From NCBI GenBank assembly GCA_021785115.1, contig JAJYGO010000283.1, positions 1-14,176 on the forward strand: a stretch of DNA of 14,176 bases. Direction: 5' to 3'. The stretch is from Chloroflexota bacterium (GTDB lineage Bacteria; Chloroflexota; Limnocylindria; Limnocylindrales; CSP1-4). Both the position numbers and the translations under genes were made by a program. The notes under the pieces were generated by a model that saw nothing but the letters and a program-made list of their open reading frames with translations, did no database searches and had not been told where the DNA came from. This document shows positions 7,862 through 14,176 of this stretch, in pieces (position 1 is the first letter of the stretch; the number at the start of each line of letters is the position of its first letter).

Positions 7862-8587
7862 GTGAGCCTGCCCGATCTCCTGCTGGTGGCCGCGGCGGCC
7901 TTCGTGGCGGCGACCCTCGCCGCGGTCGCCGGCTTCGGCGGGGCGGCGGTGCTGCTGCCGGTCCTGGTGGCGTCCTTCGGGGTGCGCGACGCCATCCCGA
8001 TCCTGACGGTGGCCCAGCTCATCGGCAACGGGAGCCGCGCCTGGTTCAACCGGCGCGAGCTGCAGCTGCCGGTGGTCGGCTGGTTCGCGCTCGGCGCCGT
8101 GCCACTCGCCTTCGCCGGCGGGCTCCTCTTCGCCTCTGCGCCGCTCTCGCCGCTGACGCGCCTGCTCGGCGCGTTCCTGCTCGTCACGGTCGCGTGGCGG
8201 CACCTCCGCCCTGGCCCGCCCCGGCGGCCTCCGCTGCGCGGGTTCGTCCTGATCGGCGGGCTCTTCAGCTTCCTCTCGGCGCTGCTCGGGAGCGTGGGGC
8301 CGCTGATGGCGCCGTTCTTCCTCGCCTACGGCCTGGTCAAGGGCGCCTACATCGGGACCGAGGCCCTGTGCACCGTGGTCATGCACGTGACCAAGCTGAT
8401 CGCCTACGGCCAGGCGTCGATCCTCACGGCGCGGTCGCTGGCCATCGGCGTTGCCATGGGCCCGCTGATGATCGCAGGCTCCGCCTTCGGAAAGCGGATT
8501 CTCGACCGGCTGCCCGAGCGGGTGTTCGTCGCCCTCATCGAGGTGGTGCTGGTGGTGGCGGGTGTCGCGTTCCTGGTGGGCGGGTAG
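7862..8587 (+). CDS. TauE/SafE-family membrane permease
   Basis: A 241-residue integral membrane protein starting at GTG 7862, twelve bases after the rdgB stop. Hydrophobic segments lie near residues 5-40 (two helices), 70-92, 98-113, 126-157, 163-182, 193-209 and 219-240, giving seven or eight helices. The two half-repeats show Gly-rich motifs: AAVAGFGGAAVLLPVLVASFG (about 20-40) and SALLGSVGPLMAPFFLAYG (about 139-157). The second also has a His-containing stretch VVMHVTKLIAYG (172-183). The family exports small organic or inorganic sulfur anions such as sulfite or sulfoacetate, but most members have no known substrate. It is the last gene of the operon; the gene beyond faces the opposite way. 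The link to nucleotide housekeeping is positional only. Confidence 0.88.
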   Translation: MSLPDLLLVAAAAFVAATLAAVAGFGGAAVLLPVLVASFGVRDAIPILTVAQLIGNGSRAWFNRRELQLPVVGWFALGAVPLAFAGGLLFASAPLSPLTRLLGAFLLVTVAWRHLRPGPPRRPPLRGFVLIGGLFSFLSALLGSVGPLMAPFFLAYGLVKGAYIGTEALCTVVMHVTKLIAYGQASILTARSLAIGVAMGPLMIAGSAFGKRILDRLPERVFVALIEVVLVVAGVAFLVGG

Positions 8588-8605
8588 GTCGCGCCGTGGG
8601 GCTCT

Positions 8606-8671
8606 GCCAGGGCGATCGCCGGCCTCGATCTCCCGGAACCGTCGGAAGTCGCGATCGTGCATCCAGATCTG
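8606..8671 (-). pseudogene. Possible remnant of a second PIN-domain C-terminus
   Basis: Directly after the stop codon of the PIN gene, the same minus frame reads QIWMHDRDFRRFREIEAG. DRDFRRF followed by a short hydrophobic or charged tail is a common ending of VapC-type PIN toxins (the last conserved Asp region). Nothing else of such a gene remains and no start is credible. It may be a scrap left by recombination between tandem toxin genes, or chance. Low confidence. Confidence 0.3.
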
Positions 8672-9066
8672 CTACGGGCGGACCTCGATGAAGCCCGCGG
8701 CAGCGAAGTCGCCGTCGAACGCCAGCGCTTCCGCGATGCGCTCCTGGCACATGGCCTCGAAGCTGGTCGCGTCGACGAACGAGTAGTCCCACTCGTCGTG
8801 GCGGCGCAACCACGCCCACGCTGCTTCCGCCGCGCGCGCATCCACCCGGATGACCGAGAGCCGGCTGCTCGCTTCGATGTTGTCGAGGAAGCCAACCGCC
8901 TCCGAGTGCCCGACCCTCCGGCGCAGGAACGTCCACGTCTCGCCGACGATGAGGTTCGTCGTGGCGAGCGGCTGTGACCGGTCGGCCACAGCGCCAGCGC
9001 TGCCTCGTGGTGCCCGTCACGGCGAAAGCGGTAGGCCACCCAGAACGAGGTGTCGACGAACCTCAC
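8672..9066 (-). pseudogene. VapC-like PIN-domain toxin, broken by a one-base frameshift
   Basis: The first frame begins at GTG 9066 and reads VRFVDTSFWVAYRFRRDG then HHEAALALW, the usual PIN N-terminus with its first acidic residue (VDTS). From about 8989 the homologous continuation is in another minus frame: ADRSQPLATTNLIVGETWTF, FLDNIEAS, RVDARAAEAAWAW, then YSFVDATSFEAM and LAFDGDFAAAGFIEVRP, which carry the later acidic residues of the Mg-dependent RNase site. One extra G in TGGCC (near 8990-8993) would join W to ADRSQ and give an intact protein of about 131 residues. As sequenced, translation from 9066 leaves the PIN frame. VapC toxins cleave RNA, often tRNA. The GTG overlaps the stop of a tiny antitoxin-like frame (GTGA), the normal vapBC layout. 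A sequencing indel is possible. Confidence 0.75.
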
Positions 9067-9137
9067 CGGCGGTGGACCAGCTCGTCGACGGCATCCACGA
9101 TGCAAATCTGGATGCGCTTCATCTCCCGACTATGCAT
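9063..9137 (-). pseudogene. VapB-like antitoxin remnant
   Basis: A very short minus frame from ATG 9122 (19 codons, MKRIQICIVDAVDELVHRR) or the in-frame ATG 9137 (24 codons). MKRIQI resembles the first strand of ribbon-helix-helix VapB antitoxins, and VDAVDELVHRR resembles the tail seen in some of them; the central helices are missing, as if deleted. GGGAG lies immediately before ATG 9122, and TACGCT (9152-9147) could be a -10 for ATG 9137. The stop overlaps the toxin GTG by four bases, as in real vapBC operons. It is too short to neutralise a toxin in the usual way. The deletion model is inference. Confidence 0.4.
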
Positions 9138-9205
9138 CGTGCGGCCAGCGTATACGCCATTTCGCTGCGCCCCGGGCTCCGGCCTCAGGTTCGGCCGGAA
9201 CGAGG

Positions 9206-9211
9206 TACGCT
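9206..9211 (+). promoter_or_regulatory. Candidate -10 box (TACGCT) for tRNA-Pro
   Basis: TACGCT fits TANNNT and lies 41 bp before the tRNA. A start near 9218 would give a 5' leader of about 35 nt, normal for removal by RNase P. No -35 is visible. Confidence 0.35.
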
Positions 9212-9252
9212 GGGGCTGCCCCTGCTGTGCGAAACTCACGCTCAGCGACCGT

Positions 9253-9327
9253 CGGGGTGTGGCGCAACGGTAGCGCACGTGCTTTGGGAGCACGAGGTTG
9301 CGGGTCCGAATCCCGCCGCCCCGACCA
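9253..9327 (+). tRNA. tRNA-Pro (anticodon UGG)
   Basis: A complete cloverleaf. Acceptor 9253-9259 (CGGGGTG) pairs with 9317-9323 (CGCCCCG, one G-U). D stem GCGC/GCGC with loop AACGGTA (9262-9276). Anticodon stem CGTGC/GCACG around loop TTTGGGA (9283-9289), giving anticodon TGG at 9285-9287. Variable loop AGGTT. T arm GCGGG-TCCGAAT-CCCGC (9300-9316). Discriminator A at 9324 and an encoded CCA at 9325-9327. It decodes proline CCN codons, chiefly CCA and CCG. It sits between decayed toxin-antitoxin genes on both sides. Confidence 0.95.
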
Positions 9328-9397
9328 CCACCATCTCGGCCGGCGCCCGGAGCTGGTTCGCATAGCCGCCCTCCGAGCAGCGACGTACGGTCGTCGC

Positions 9398-9802
9398 TCA
9401 CGCGGCGGTCAGCATCGAGTACGGGTACCGCGAGGCGAGACGGGCGATCGCGGCCGGCGACAGGAGCGCGCGATCCCGCGCGTCACGCGCCGCGGCCAGC
9501 AGCTGGTCTGGGTCCGTCCCGGCGCGAGCTGCATCGAGGAGTGTCCCCGGCAGCTAGGTGAGCCACAGGCCGTCGCGGAGGACGCGCTCGTCGTCGGTAA
9601 GCCGCATGTGGTGGATCGTGAGGCCGGGCCGCGGCTTGAAGCCTGTGCCGGGCGGGACCGTGAAGTGTGTCGTCCGCGGCAGGAGGTCCGACAGGCCGTA
9701 CGGCTGCAACGCCGTCTCATGGCCGAAGGTGCCGTCGGGCGCGAGCGTCTGGATCTCGTAGAGCTCGTCCTGCGGGCTGGCCGGGAAGCCGGATGATGCG
9801 CT
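9398..9802 (-). pseudogene. AbiEi-like antitoxin/regulator pseudogene (internal stop, damaged N-terminus)
   Basis: One minus frame reads GFPASPQDELYEIQ, GTFGHETALQPYGLSDLLP, THFTVPPGTGFKPRPGLTIH and RVLRDGLWLT, then TAG (9556-9554), then continues without shift: LPGTLLDAARAGTDPDQLLAA, RDRALLSPAAIARLA and RYPYSMLTAA, to TGA at 9400-9398. This order (ETAL..YGL.D..P, HFTVP, a late LLDAARAGTDPDQLL helix) is that of proteins annotated as AbiEi-family antitoxin-domain or winged-helix regulators. The expected N-terminal winged helix is not intact: a TAG at 9805-9803 precedes the recognisable part, and the same frame upstream to an ATG at 9883 (ending RPQLADGA) is only suggestive. No AbiEii partner is present; the tRNA follows within 75 bp. 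The family call is from motif memory. Confidence 0.65.
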
Positions 9803-9805
9803 CTA

Positions 9806-10040
9806 CGCACCATCAGCCAACTGCGGTCGGCCCGTCCGCCGCGCCGGCATGAGGGTTGTCGGCCGGGACACCCTGCGGGCCATGTGGCGAGTGTCGCACG
9901 GTCATCTGGCCCTCACCACTTGCGTCATGGGACCCTATGGCACGCTGTCGGCGCCTTCCCATGATGTCGGTCCCACCCTGGGTCGATGGCGGGCGGGGAA
10001 CCGTGGCCGGGGGAGCCGGAGATCCCGGTGGGTGAGCGGC
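9806..10040. other. Intergenic stretch without a recognised gene
   Basis: Between the AbiEi-like pseudogene and the ACT gene I recognise no protein, RNA or clear promoter. The minus strand may hold the eroded start of the pseudogene (to about 9883). An in-frame ATG at 9986 could extend the ACT protein by 23 residues, but that extension is Pro/Gly/Glu-rich and unlike the family. Confidence 0.5.
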
Positions 10041-10048
10041 GGAAGGAG
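10041..10048 (+). promoter_or_regulatory. Shine-Dalgarno sequence fixing the ACT-protein start
   Basis: GGAAGGAG lies six bases before GTG 10055. This strong site is the reason for choosing that GTG over the upstream ATG at 9986. Confidence 0.75.
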
Positions 10049-10054
10049 TTAGCC

Positions 10055-10468
10055 GTGGGTCGGCCGTTCGTGATCCAGCTCGAGAACCGCGTGGGCGAGC
10101 TCGCCCACGTCACGCGCGCGCTCGCGACGGGCGGCGTCAACGTCGAGCATGTGGTCGGCACGAGCGCCGGTGACAAGATGTGCGCCCGGATCATCACCGA
10201 CAACGATGCACGGACGCGCGAGGTGCTGCGGAGCCTGGACCTGCCGTTCGTCGAGGGCGATACCCTGCACGTGGAGGTCGAGGATCGTCCGGGTAGCATC
10301 GCGGACCTGGCCGAGCGGCTGGCCGCGGCCGGGGTCAACGTCACGGGGATCCTGACCGTGGGGCACCACAAGGGCAGAACCCAGCTGGCCTTCACGGTCG
10401 ACGACGATGCGCGAGCCCGCGAGGTCCTGGGTCTCCCTCCCGCGCCGGTTCCGGCCGGGGTCCGGTAG
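10055..10468 (+). CDS. Small protein with two ACT domains
   Basis: A 137-residue protein from GTG 10055. The first ACT domain is FVIQLENRVGELAHVTRAL followed by GGVNVEHVVGT (about residues 5-35) and ends near residue 65. The second is LHVEVEDRPGSIADLAERL followed by AGVNVTGILTVG (about 70-105). The G/PG turn between strand and helix, where ACT domains bind small ligands, is present in both (NRVGEL and DRPGSI). ACT domains usually sense amino acids and regulate metabolic enzymes; stand-alone double-ACT proteins of this size are common and mostly uncharacterised. It lies 136 bp upstream of the Etf gene on the same strand, with no clear promoter or terminator between, so cotranscription is plausible. 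Confidence 0.85.
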   Translation: MGRPFVIQLENRVGELAHVTRALATGGVNVEHVVGTSAGDKMCARIITDNDARTREVLRSLDLPFVEGDTLHVEVEDRPGSIADLAERLAAAGVNVTGILTVGHHKGRTQLAFTVDDDARAREVLGLPPAPVPAGVR

Positions 10469-10604
10469 GACCGGGTTGGGCCTCGTGCGCGGACCGGTCT
10501 GCACGGCGCGAGCCCTGCCCGCCCGGCACGGCGCGCGACCGTCGCACGGATCCTGACCAGGCTCCGGCCGCCGCCTCCGTCGGCCCCCCTCTCGCCAGCT
10601 GCGC

Positions 10605-12552
10605 ATGGCACTGCATCGTCCTCGTCAAGCAGGTCCCCGACGTCTCGAACATCCCGGAGGATGCCTGGGACACCGACAAGGGCACCCTCAAGCGGGGCAT
10701 GCTCGAGAGCATCCTGAACCCGCTCGACCTCCACGCGGTCACCTTCGCCCGTCGCATCACGGAGACCCACCCGGGATCGCGCACCGTGTACCTGACGATG
10801 GGGCCACCGCAGGCGCGCGAGGTCCTGGTCGACTGCATGGCACGCGCCCCCGGGGAGGCCGTGCTGCTGACCGATCGCGGGTTTGCGGGGGCCGACACCG
10901 TGGCCACGGCCTACTCCCTTGCCTGTGCCATCCGGCGCATCGAGCGGGAGTTCTTCGACGGCCGCCGCGAGTACGTGATCGTGGCCGGCATGCAGTCCGT
11001 GGACGGCGACACCGCGCAGGTGCCGCCGCAGATCGCCGAAGAGCTCGGCATCGAGCAGATCGCCTACGTCAACAGCCCCGAGCTCGGGCCGGCCTTCGAG
11101 GTGCGGCGCATCGGCCCGGAGGGCACCGAGACGGTGCGGCCGCGGCGCTTTCCCGTGCTGCTGACGCTCACTGCCTGCACCGAGCCGCTGTATCGCTCGT
11201 TCCACGGCGCCCGCGCGGCCCGCGCGGTCGCGATCCACGAGTGGAGCGCAGCGTCCGTGGAGGCGGATCCCGGACGCATCGGGCTGCGCGGCTCTCGTAC
11301 CCAGGTCTATCAGCTCTTCTCCCCCCACGAGGGGAAGGCGCGCAGCTGTGTGGTTGCCGGCAGCGTGGAGGAGCTCGTCGCCCGCATCGAGACCGCCTTC
11401 CGGTGCGGCCCCAGGCACGTGGCGGCGGATGCGGAGGCCCCTTACGCGCTGGACGGCCGAACGCCCAGCTACCAGGGCGAGTTCTGGGTCTACGCCGAGC
11501 GCGCGGGCGACGGGATCCACTCGGTCTCGCTGGCGCTGCTGGGCGCCGCGCGCCGGCTTGCCGCGCCACTGGGAGCGCCGGTGGGTGCTGTGCTGGCGGT
11601 TGCCGAGCGCGGCGGCCTCCCCCAGGAGCTGCTGGCGTATGGGGCGGACCGCGTGTACGCGCTGGAGCATCCCCTGCTGGGCCTCGGCGTCCCGAGCGTC
11701 CAGGCGCGGGCGATTGCGTGGGCCGTGCGCACGGACCGACCGCAGGTGATGCTGTTCGGGGCCACGCCGTGGGGGCGGGAGCTCGCGCCCCGCGTGGCCT
11801 ATGCCTCGGACTGCGGCCTCACCGCGGACTGCACGAAACTCGAGATCGGCGACTACACCAGGGGCGGCGTGTCGCTGGTGGCGATCCTCAAGCAGACCCG
11901 GCCGGCCCTGGGCGGGAACGTCATGGCCACCATCCTGACCCGCGCCTCGCCGACCCAGATGGCCACCGTGCGACCGGGCGTCTTCGGCGTGCCGCAGCGG
12001 GACGCGGCCAGAGTGGGCGAGATCATCCGCCTCGTGCCGGAGCTGCACGAGGAGTCGATCGGGCTGGAGCTGGTCGCGCTCGAGCGGGTGGCCGCGGCCT
12101 CGTCGCTCCGGGACGCCGAGGTCATCGTGGCCGGGGGCCGGGGCCTGCGCTCCCGGGCCGAGTTCGAGGCCCTGCTGGGGCCGCTGGCGCGGAACCTGGG
12201 GGCGCGCCTGGGCGCCCGGGCCGACATCGGCGCGTCGCGCATGGCAGTCGAGGACGGGTTCGCCCCCCGGGAGCGCCAGGTCGGGCAGACGGGGCAGACC
12301 GTCACGAGATCGGACTATCTCGCGATCGGGATCTCCGGCGCGGTGCAGCACATCTCGGGCATGCAGCATGCCGACCTGGTGGTCGCCATCAACCGGGACC
12401 CGCGGGCGCGCATCTTCGACTACGCCGACCTCGGCCTGATCGGCGACATCGCCGAGGTGGGGCCCGCCCTCATCCGCGCGACGGAGGTCCCGGCGCGAGC
12501 CACGGAGGTCCCGGCGCGAGCCACGGAGGTGCCGGCCCATGTCGGCGATTGA
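10605..12552 (+). CDS. Fused electron transfer flavoprotein EtfB-EtfA (start codon separated from the frame by one extra G)
   Basis: The coding frame (10609-12552) gives a single chain of about 648 residues. EtfB half (about 1-255): CIVLVKQVPD, LNPLDLHAV, and GMQSVDGDTAQVPPQIAEELG with D133-G-D-T. A linker spans about 256-289. EtfA half (about 290-605): GEFWVYAE, LFGATPWGRELAPRVA, then the FAD region VGQTGQTVTRSDYLAIGISG (560-577) and MQHADLVVAINRDPRARIF. Etfs carry FAD (plus AMP or a second FAD) and deliver electrons to ETF:quinone oxidoreductase, encoded next. The DGDTAQV segment resembles bifurcating Etfs rather than DDDCNQTG of mitochondrial type. The frame has no ATG, GTG or TTG before 10699, which would delete the conserved CIVLVKQVPD strand. 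ATGGCACTGC at 10605 has one G too many: ATG-CAC-TGC would restore MHCIVLVKQVPD. As sequenced, ATG 10605 opens a long nonsense frame to 12560. Confidence 0.85.
12475..12537 (+). repeat. Three 21-bp tandem units ending EtfBA and triplicating the next gene's Shine-Dalgarno
   Basis: Units 12475-12495, 12496-12516 and 12517-12537 encode RATEVPA three times at the EtfA C-terminus. Each contains GGAGGT (12483-12488, 12504-12509, 12525-12530). The last GGAGGT is eight bases before ATG 12539 of the FixCX gene and is its ribosome-binding site; the other two are copies 21 and 42 bp further upstream. Confidence 0.9.
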
Positions 12553-14143
12553 CGTCCTGATCGTCGGGGCGGGCCCGGCGGGGCTCGCGAGCGCCATCCG
12601 GCTCCGGCAACGGCTGGCGGCCGCCGGACGGGAGGCGGCGGTGGTGGTGCTCGACAAGGCTGCTGCTCCGGGCTACCACAACCTTTCGGGCGCCATCGTC
12701 GAGCCGGGCGTCCTCGACGAGCTGCTCCCCGACTGGCGAAACGACCGCAGCCGATTCAGCGACCATGTGTGGCCGGTGGAGCGCGATGAGCTGTATCTCC
12801 TCACGGAGCGGCGCGCCGTGCGGCTTCCGGAAGCGGTCGTGCCGCGTGCCATGCGCCACCCGGGCGACGTCACCCTCTCCGTGTCGCGCCTGACGGCGTT
12901 CCTGGCCGAGCAGGCAGCGCGCCTGGGGGCCGAGGTGCACCACGGCTTCGCCGCCCGCGAGCTGCTGGTCGAGGCCGGGATCATGCGCGGAGTCCGGTTG
13001 GGCGATGTCGGCCGCGACGCGGATGGCCGCCCGAAGTCGAACTACCTGCGGGGCGAAGACATCCCGGCGGCCGTCACGATCCTGGCCGACGGCTCGCACG
13101 GCGTGCTCTCGTCCCGGCTCGCGGCGCTGGAAGCGGGAGCCTCGGGCTCCCACGGCGAGCCCCGCGACCCGCAGGTCTACGGGCTCGGGGTCAAGGCCGT
13201 GGTCCAGTTTGCGGGCGCCAACCCGTTCGGTGACAACCGGGTCGTGCACACCCTCGGGTACCCCACCCGGCGTGGGATCTTCGGTGGTGGCTTCCTCTAC
13301 AGCATGGGTCCCAGGCTCGCGGCCATCGGGCTCATCCTGGGGCTCGACTGGCGCTACGGCGATCTCGATCCACGCGCCGAGTTCGATACGTTCCGGGCGC
13401 ACCCGTTCGTGGCCCGCCTGCTCGAGGGCGCGACCCTGGTCGCCGCCGGGGCCAGGACGATCCCGGAGGGCGGCTACTACGCGCTCGGTCCGTTGCAGGT
13501 GCCCGGGGCGCTGACGGTCGGTGACGCGGCGGGCTTCGTCAACGAGGCGAAGCTCAAGGGCGTGTCCTGCGCGATGCGCAGTGGCATCTGCGCGGCCGAT
13601 GCGATCGCCGACGCCCTGCTGGCGGACGAGCCCATGGCGGGCGTGGGGGCGCGGTACCTGCGGCAGCTCCAGGAGCACGGGGTCCTGGCCGAGCTCGAGC
13701 GGGCCCGCAACTACCGCCAGGGGTTCCGCTGGGGGCTCCTTCCGGGGGCCGCGCTGTCCCTCGTCGGGGAGCATCTGCCGCTGCACCTGCGCATGCCGCC
13801 CGACCGGCAGGCGACCCTGCCCCGGGCGCGCCTGGGGCGGCGGCCGCCGGCACGGACCGATGGAGCCGTCTTCCTGAGCCTGAGCGGCACCTCGCACCGG
13901 GAGGACGAGCCGTCGCACGTGACGCTGGAGGACCCGGCGCGGTGCGCCGCCTGCGGCCGCGCGTACGAGGCCGCCTGCACCCACTTCTGCCCGGGTGAGG
14001 TCTACCGCTGGCACGGCGAGCACATCGTGTTGAGTCCGTCGAACTGCCTGCACTGCATGACCTGCACCGTGAAGTGCCCGGAGGACAACATCCGCTGGGT
14101 GCCACCGGAGGGCGGCGAGGGACCGCGCTACCGGCAGCTCTGA
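12539..14143 (+). CDS. ETF:quinone oxidoreductase with fused ferredoxin domain (FixC-FixX type)
   Basis: A 534-residue protein. ATG 12539 overlaps the end of the EtfBA gene by 14 bp and has GGAGGT eight bases upstream. IDVLIVGAGPAGLASAI with G10-x-G12-x2-G15 binds FAD. YHNLSGAIVEPGVLDELLP (about 43-61) and GDVGRDADGRPKSNYLRGE (about 157-175) are family-typical. EGGYYALG and VGDAAGFVNEAKLKGVSCAM (about 310-345) form the second FAD/quinone region. The C-terminal ferredoxin domain has C484 in FCPGEVY and C503-x2-C506-x2-C509, which would hold a 4Fe-4S cluster, with an extra C513 before Pro, then NIRWVPPEGGEGPRY. The enzyme takes electrons from Etf and reduces membrane quinone. No transmembrane helix is evident, as expected for this monotopic family. 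Together with the fused Etf it forms a two-gene version of fixABCX. Confidence 0.93.
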   Translation: MSAIDVLIVGAGPAGLASAIRLRQRLAAAGREAAVVVLDKAAAPGYHNLSGAIVEPGVLDELLPDWRNDRSRFSDHVWPVERDELYLLTERRAVRLPEAVVPRAMRHPGDVTLSVSRLTAFLAEQAARLGAEVHHGFAARELLVEAGIMRGVRLGDVGRDADGRPKSNYLRGEDIPAAVTILADGSHGVLSSRLAALEAGASGSHGEPRDPQVYGLGVKAVVQFAGANPFGDNRVVHTLGYPTRRGIFGGGFLYSMGPRLAAIGLILGLDWRYGDLDPRAEFDTFRAHPFVARLLEGATLVAAGARTIPEGGYYALGPLQVPGALTVGDAAGFVNEAKLKGVSCAMRSGICAADAIADALLADEPMAGVGARYLRQLQEHGVLAELERARNYRQGFRWGLLPGAALSLVGEHLPLHLRMPPDRQATLPRARLGRRPPARTDGAVFLSLSGTSHREDEPSHVTLEDPARCAACGRAYEAACTHFCPGEVYRWHGEHIVLSPSNCLHCMTCTVKCPEDNIRWVPPEGGEGPRYRQL

Positions 14144-14176
14144 CGCGTCGCGGCCTGGCCCGACCCCGTCATTCGG

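Noticed and set aside
8611..8620. GGCGATCGCC palindrome between the convergent permease and PIN genes
   Set aside because: Short GC-rich palindromes are common in this DNA and no T-run or paired copy supports a terminator or operator.
7040..8662. A minus-strand open frame of 540 codons
   Set aside because: Antisense to rdgB and the permease. Only its first 20 or so residues (DRDFRRF) are of interest, and these are listed as a possible PIN scrap.
9379..9398. Stem AGCGAC/GTCGCT as a terminator after the tRNA
   Set aside because: Only six base pairs with an 8-nt loop and no T-run; too weak to call.
9398..9883. TAG recoded as an amino acid, suggested by two in-frame TAGs in the AbiEi-like frame
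   Set aside because: The foldase, the permease and the ACT gene all end normally at TAG, so TAG is an ordinary stop here.
10605..12560. The 651-codon frame starting at ATG 10605
   Set aside because: It has a good-looking start but reads an out-of-frame version of EtfBA without motifs; the real frame is one base over.
9925..12657. A minus-strand open frame of 910 codons opposite the ACT and EtfBA genes
   Set aside because: No conserved motif and low-complexity R/H/G/P composition; the plus strand carries clear Etf and ACT signatures.
12470..14053. A minus-strand open frame of 527 codons opposite the FixCX gene
   Set aside because: Shadow of the ETF:quinone oxidoreductase gene, with no motif of its own.

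Overview
GC-rich bacterial DNA (roughly 70% G+C by eye). Almost every frame is open, so real genes were separated from antisense shadows by protein motifs rather than ORF length. TANNNT -10 boxes sitting 6-7 nt from start codons, the peptidyl-prolyl isomerase/mazG/rph/rdgB gene order and the style of the fused ETF genes suggest a high-GC Chloroflexota (Limnocylindria-like) or an actinobacterium-like lineage. This is a guess; there is no rRNA or marker gene to settle it.

Region 1 (1-3553): two divergent family-4-type glycosyltransferase genes share a 178-bp intergenic region. The leftward gene runs off the window and carries a second domain. Both have the same -10 hexamer, TACACT, placed so that transcripts would begin at or next to the start codon (leaderless). 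The gap holds a 26-bp direct repeat.

Region 2 (3614-8587): a tight rightward operon encodes a membrane-anchored double-parvulin foldase, MazG, RNase PH, the RdgB/HAM1 house-cleaning pyrophosphatase and a TauE/SafE permease. MazG, RNase PH and RdgB are plausibly coupled in nucleotide and RNA housekeeping. The foldase has a long Ala/Pro/Ser/Thr linker inserted inside its first parvulin domain. MazG keeps only what looks like the C-terminal half of the tetrapyrrole-methylase domain found in YabN-type proteins.

Region 3 (about 8600-9900): a decayed island around an intact tRNA-Pro(UGG). On the minus strand are a VapC-like PIN toxin broken by a one-base frameshift, a 19-24 codon antitoxin remnant overlapping its start, a possible second PIN C-terminal scrap, and, beyond the tRNA, an AbiEi-like antitoxin pseudogene with an internal TAG and a damaged N-terminus.

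Region 4 (10055-14143): a double-ACT protein, then a single-chain electron transfer flavoprotein (EtfB fused to EtfA), then an ETF:quinone oxidoreductase with its ferredoxin domain fused (FixC-FixX). The last two would pass electrons from an NADH- or acyl-CoA-linked flavoprotein to quinone. The EtfB half carries a DGDTAQV motif resembling bifurcating Etfs. Its start is broken by one extra G directly after the ATG, which is either a real mutation or a sequencing or assembly error. A 21-bp minisatellite at the end of the EtfBA gene triplicates the Shine-Dalgarno sequence of the next gene.

I found no CRISPR array, insertion sequence, rRNA or phage gene. The best leads are the fused Etf/FixCX module with its disrupted start and triplicated ribosome-binding site, the domain-splitting linker in the foldase, and the toxin-antitoxin debris around the tRNA.
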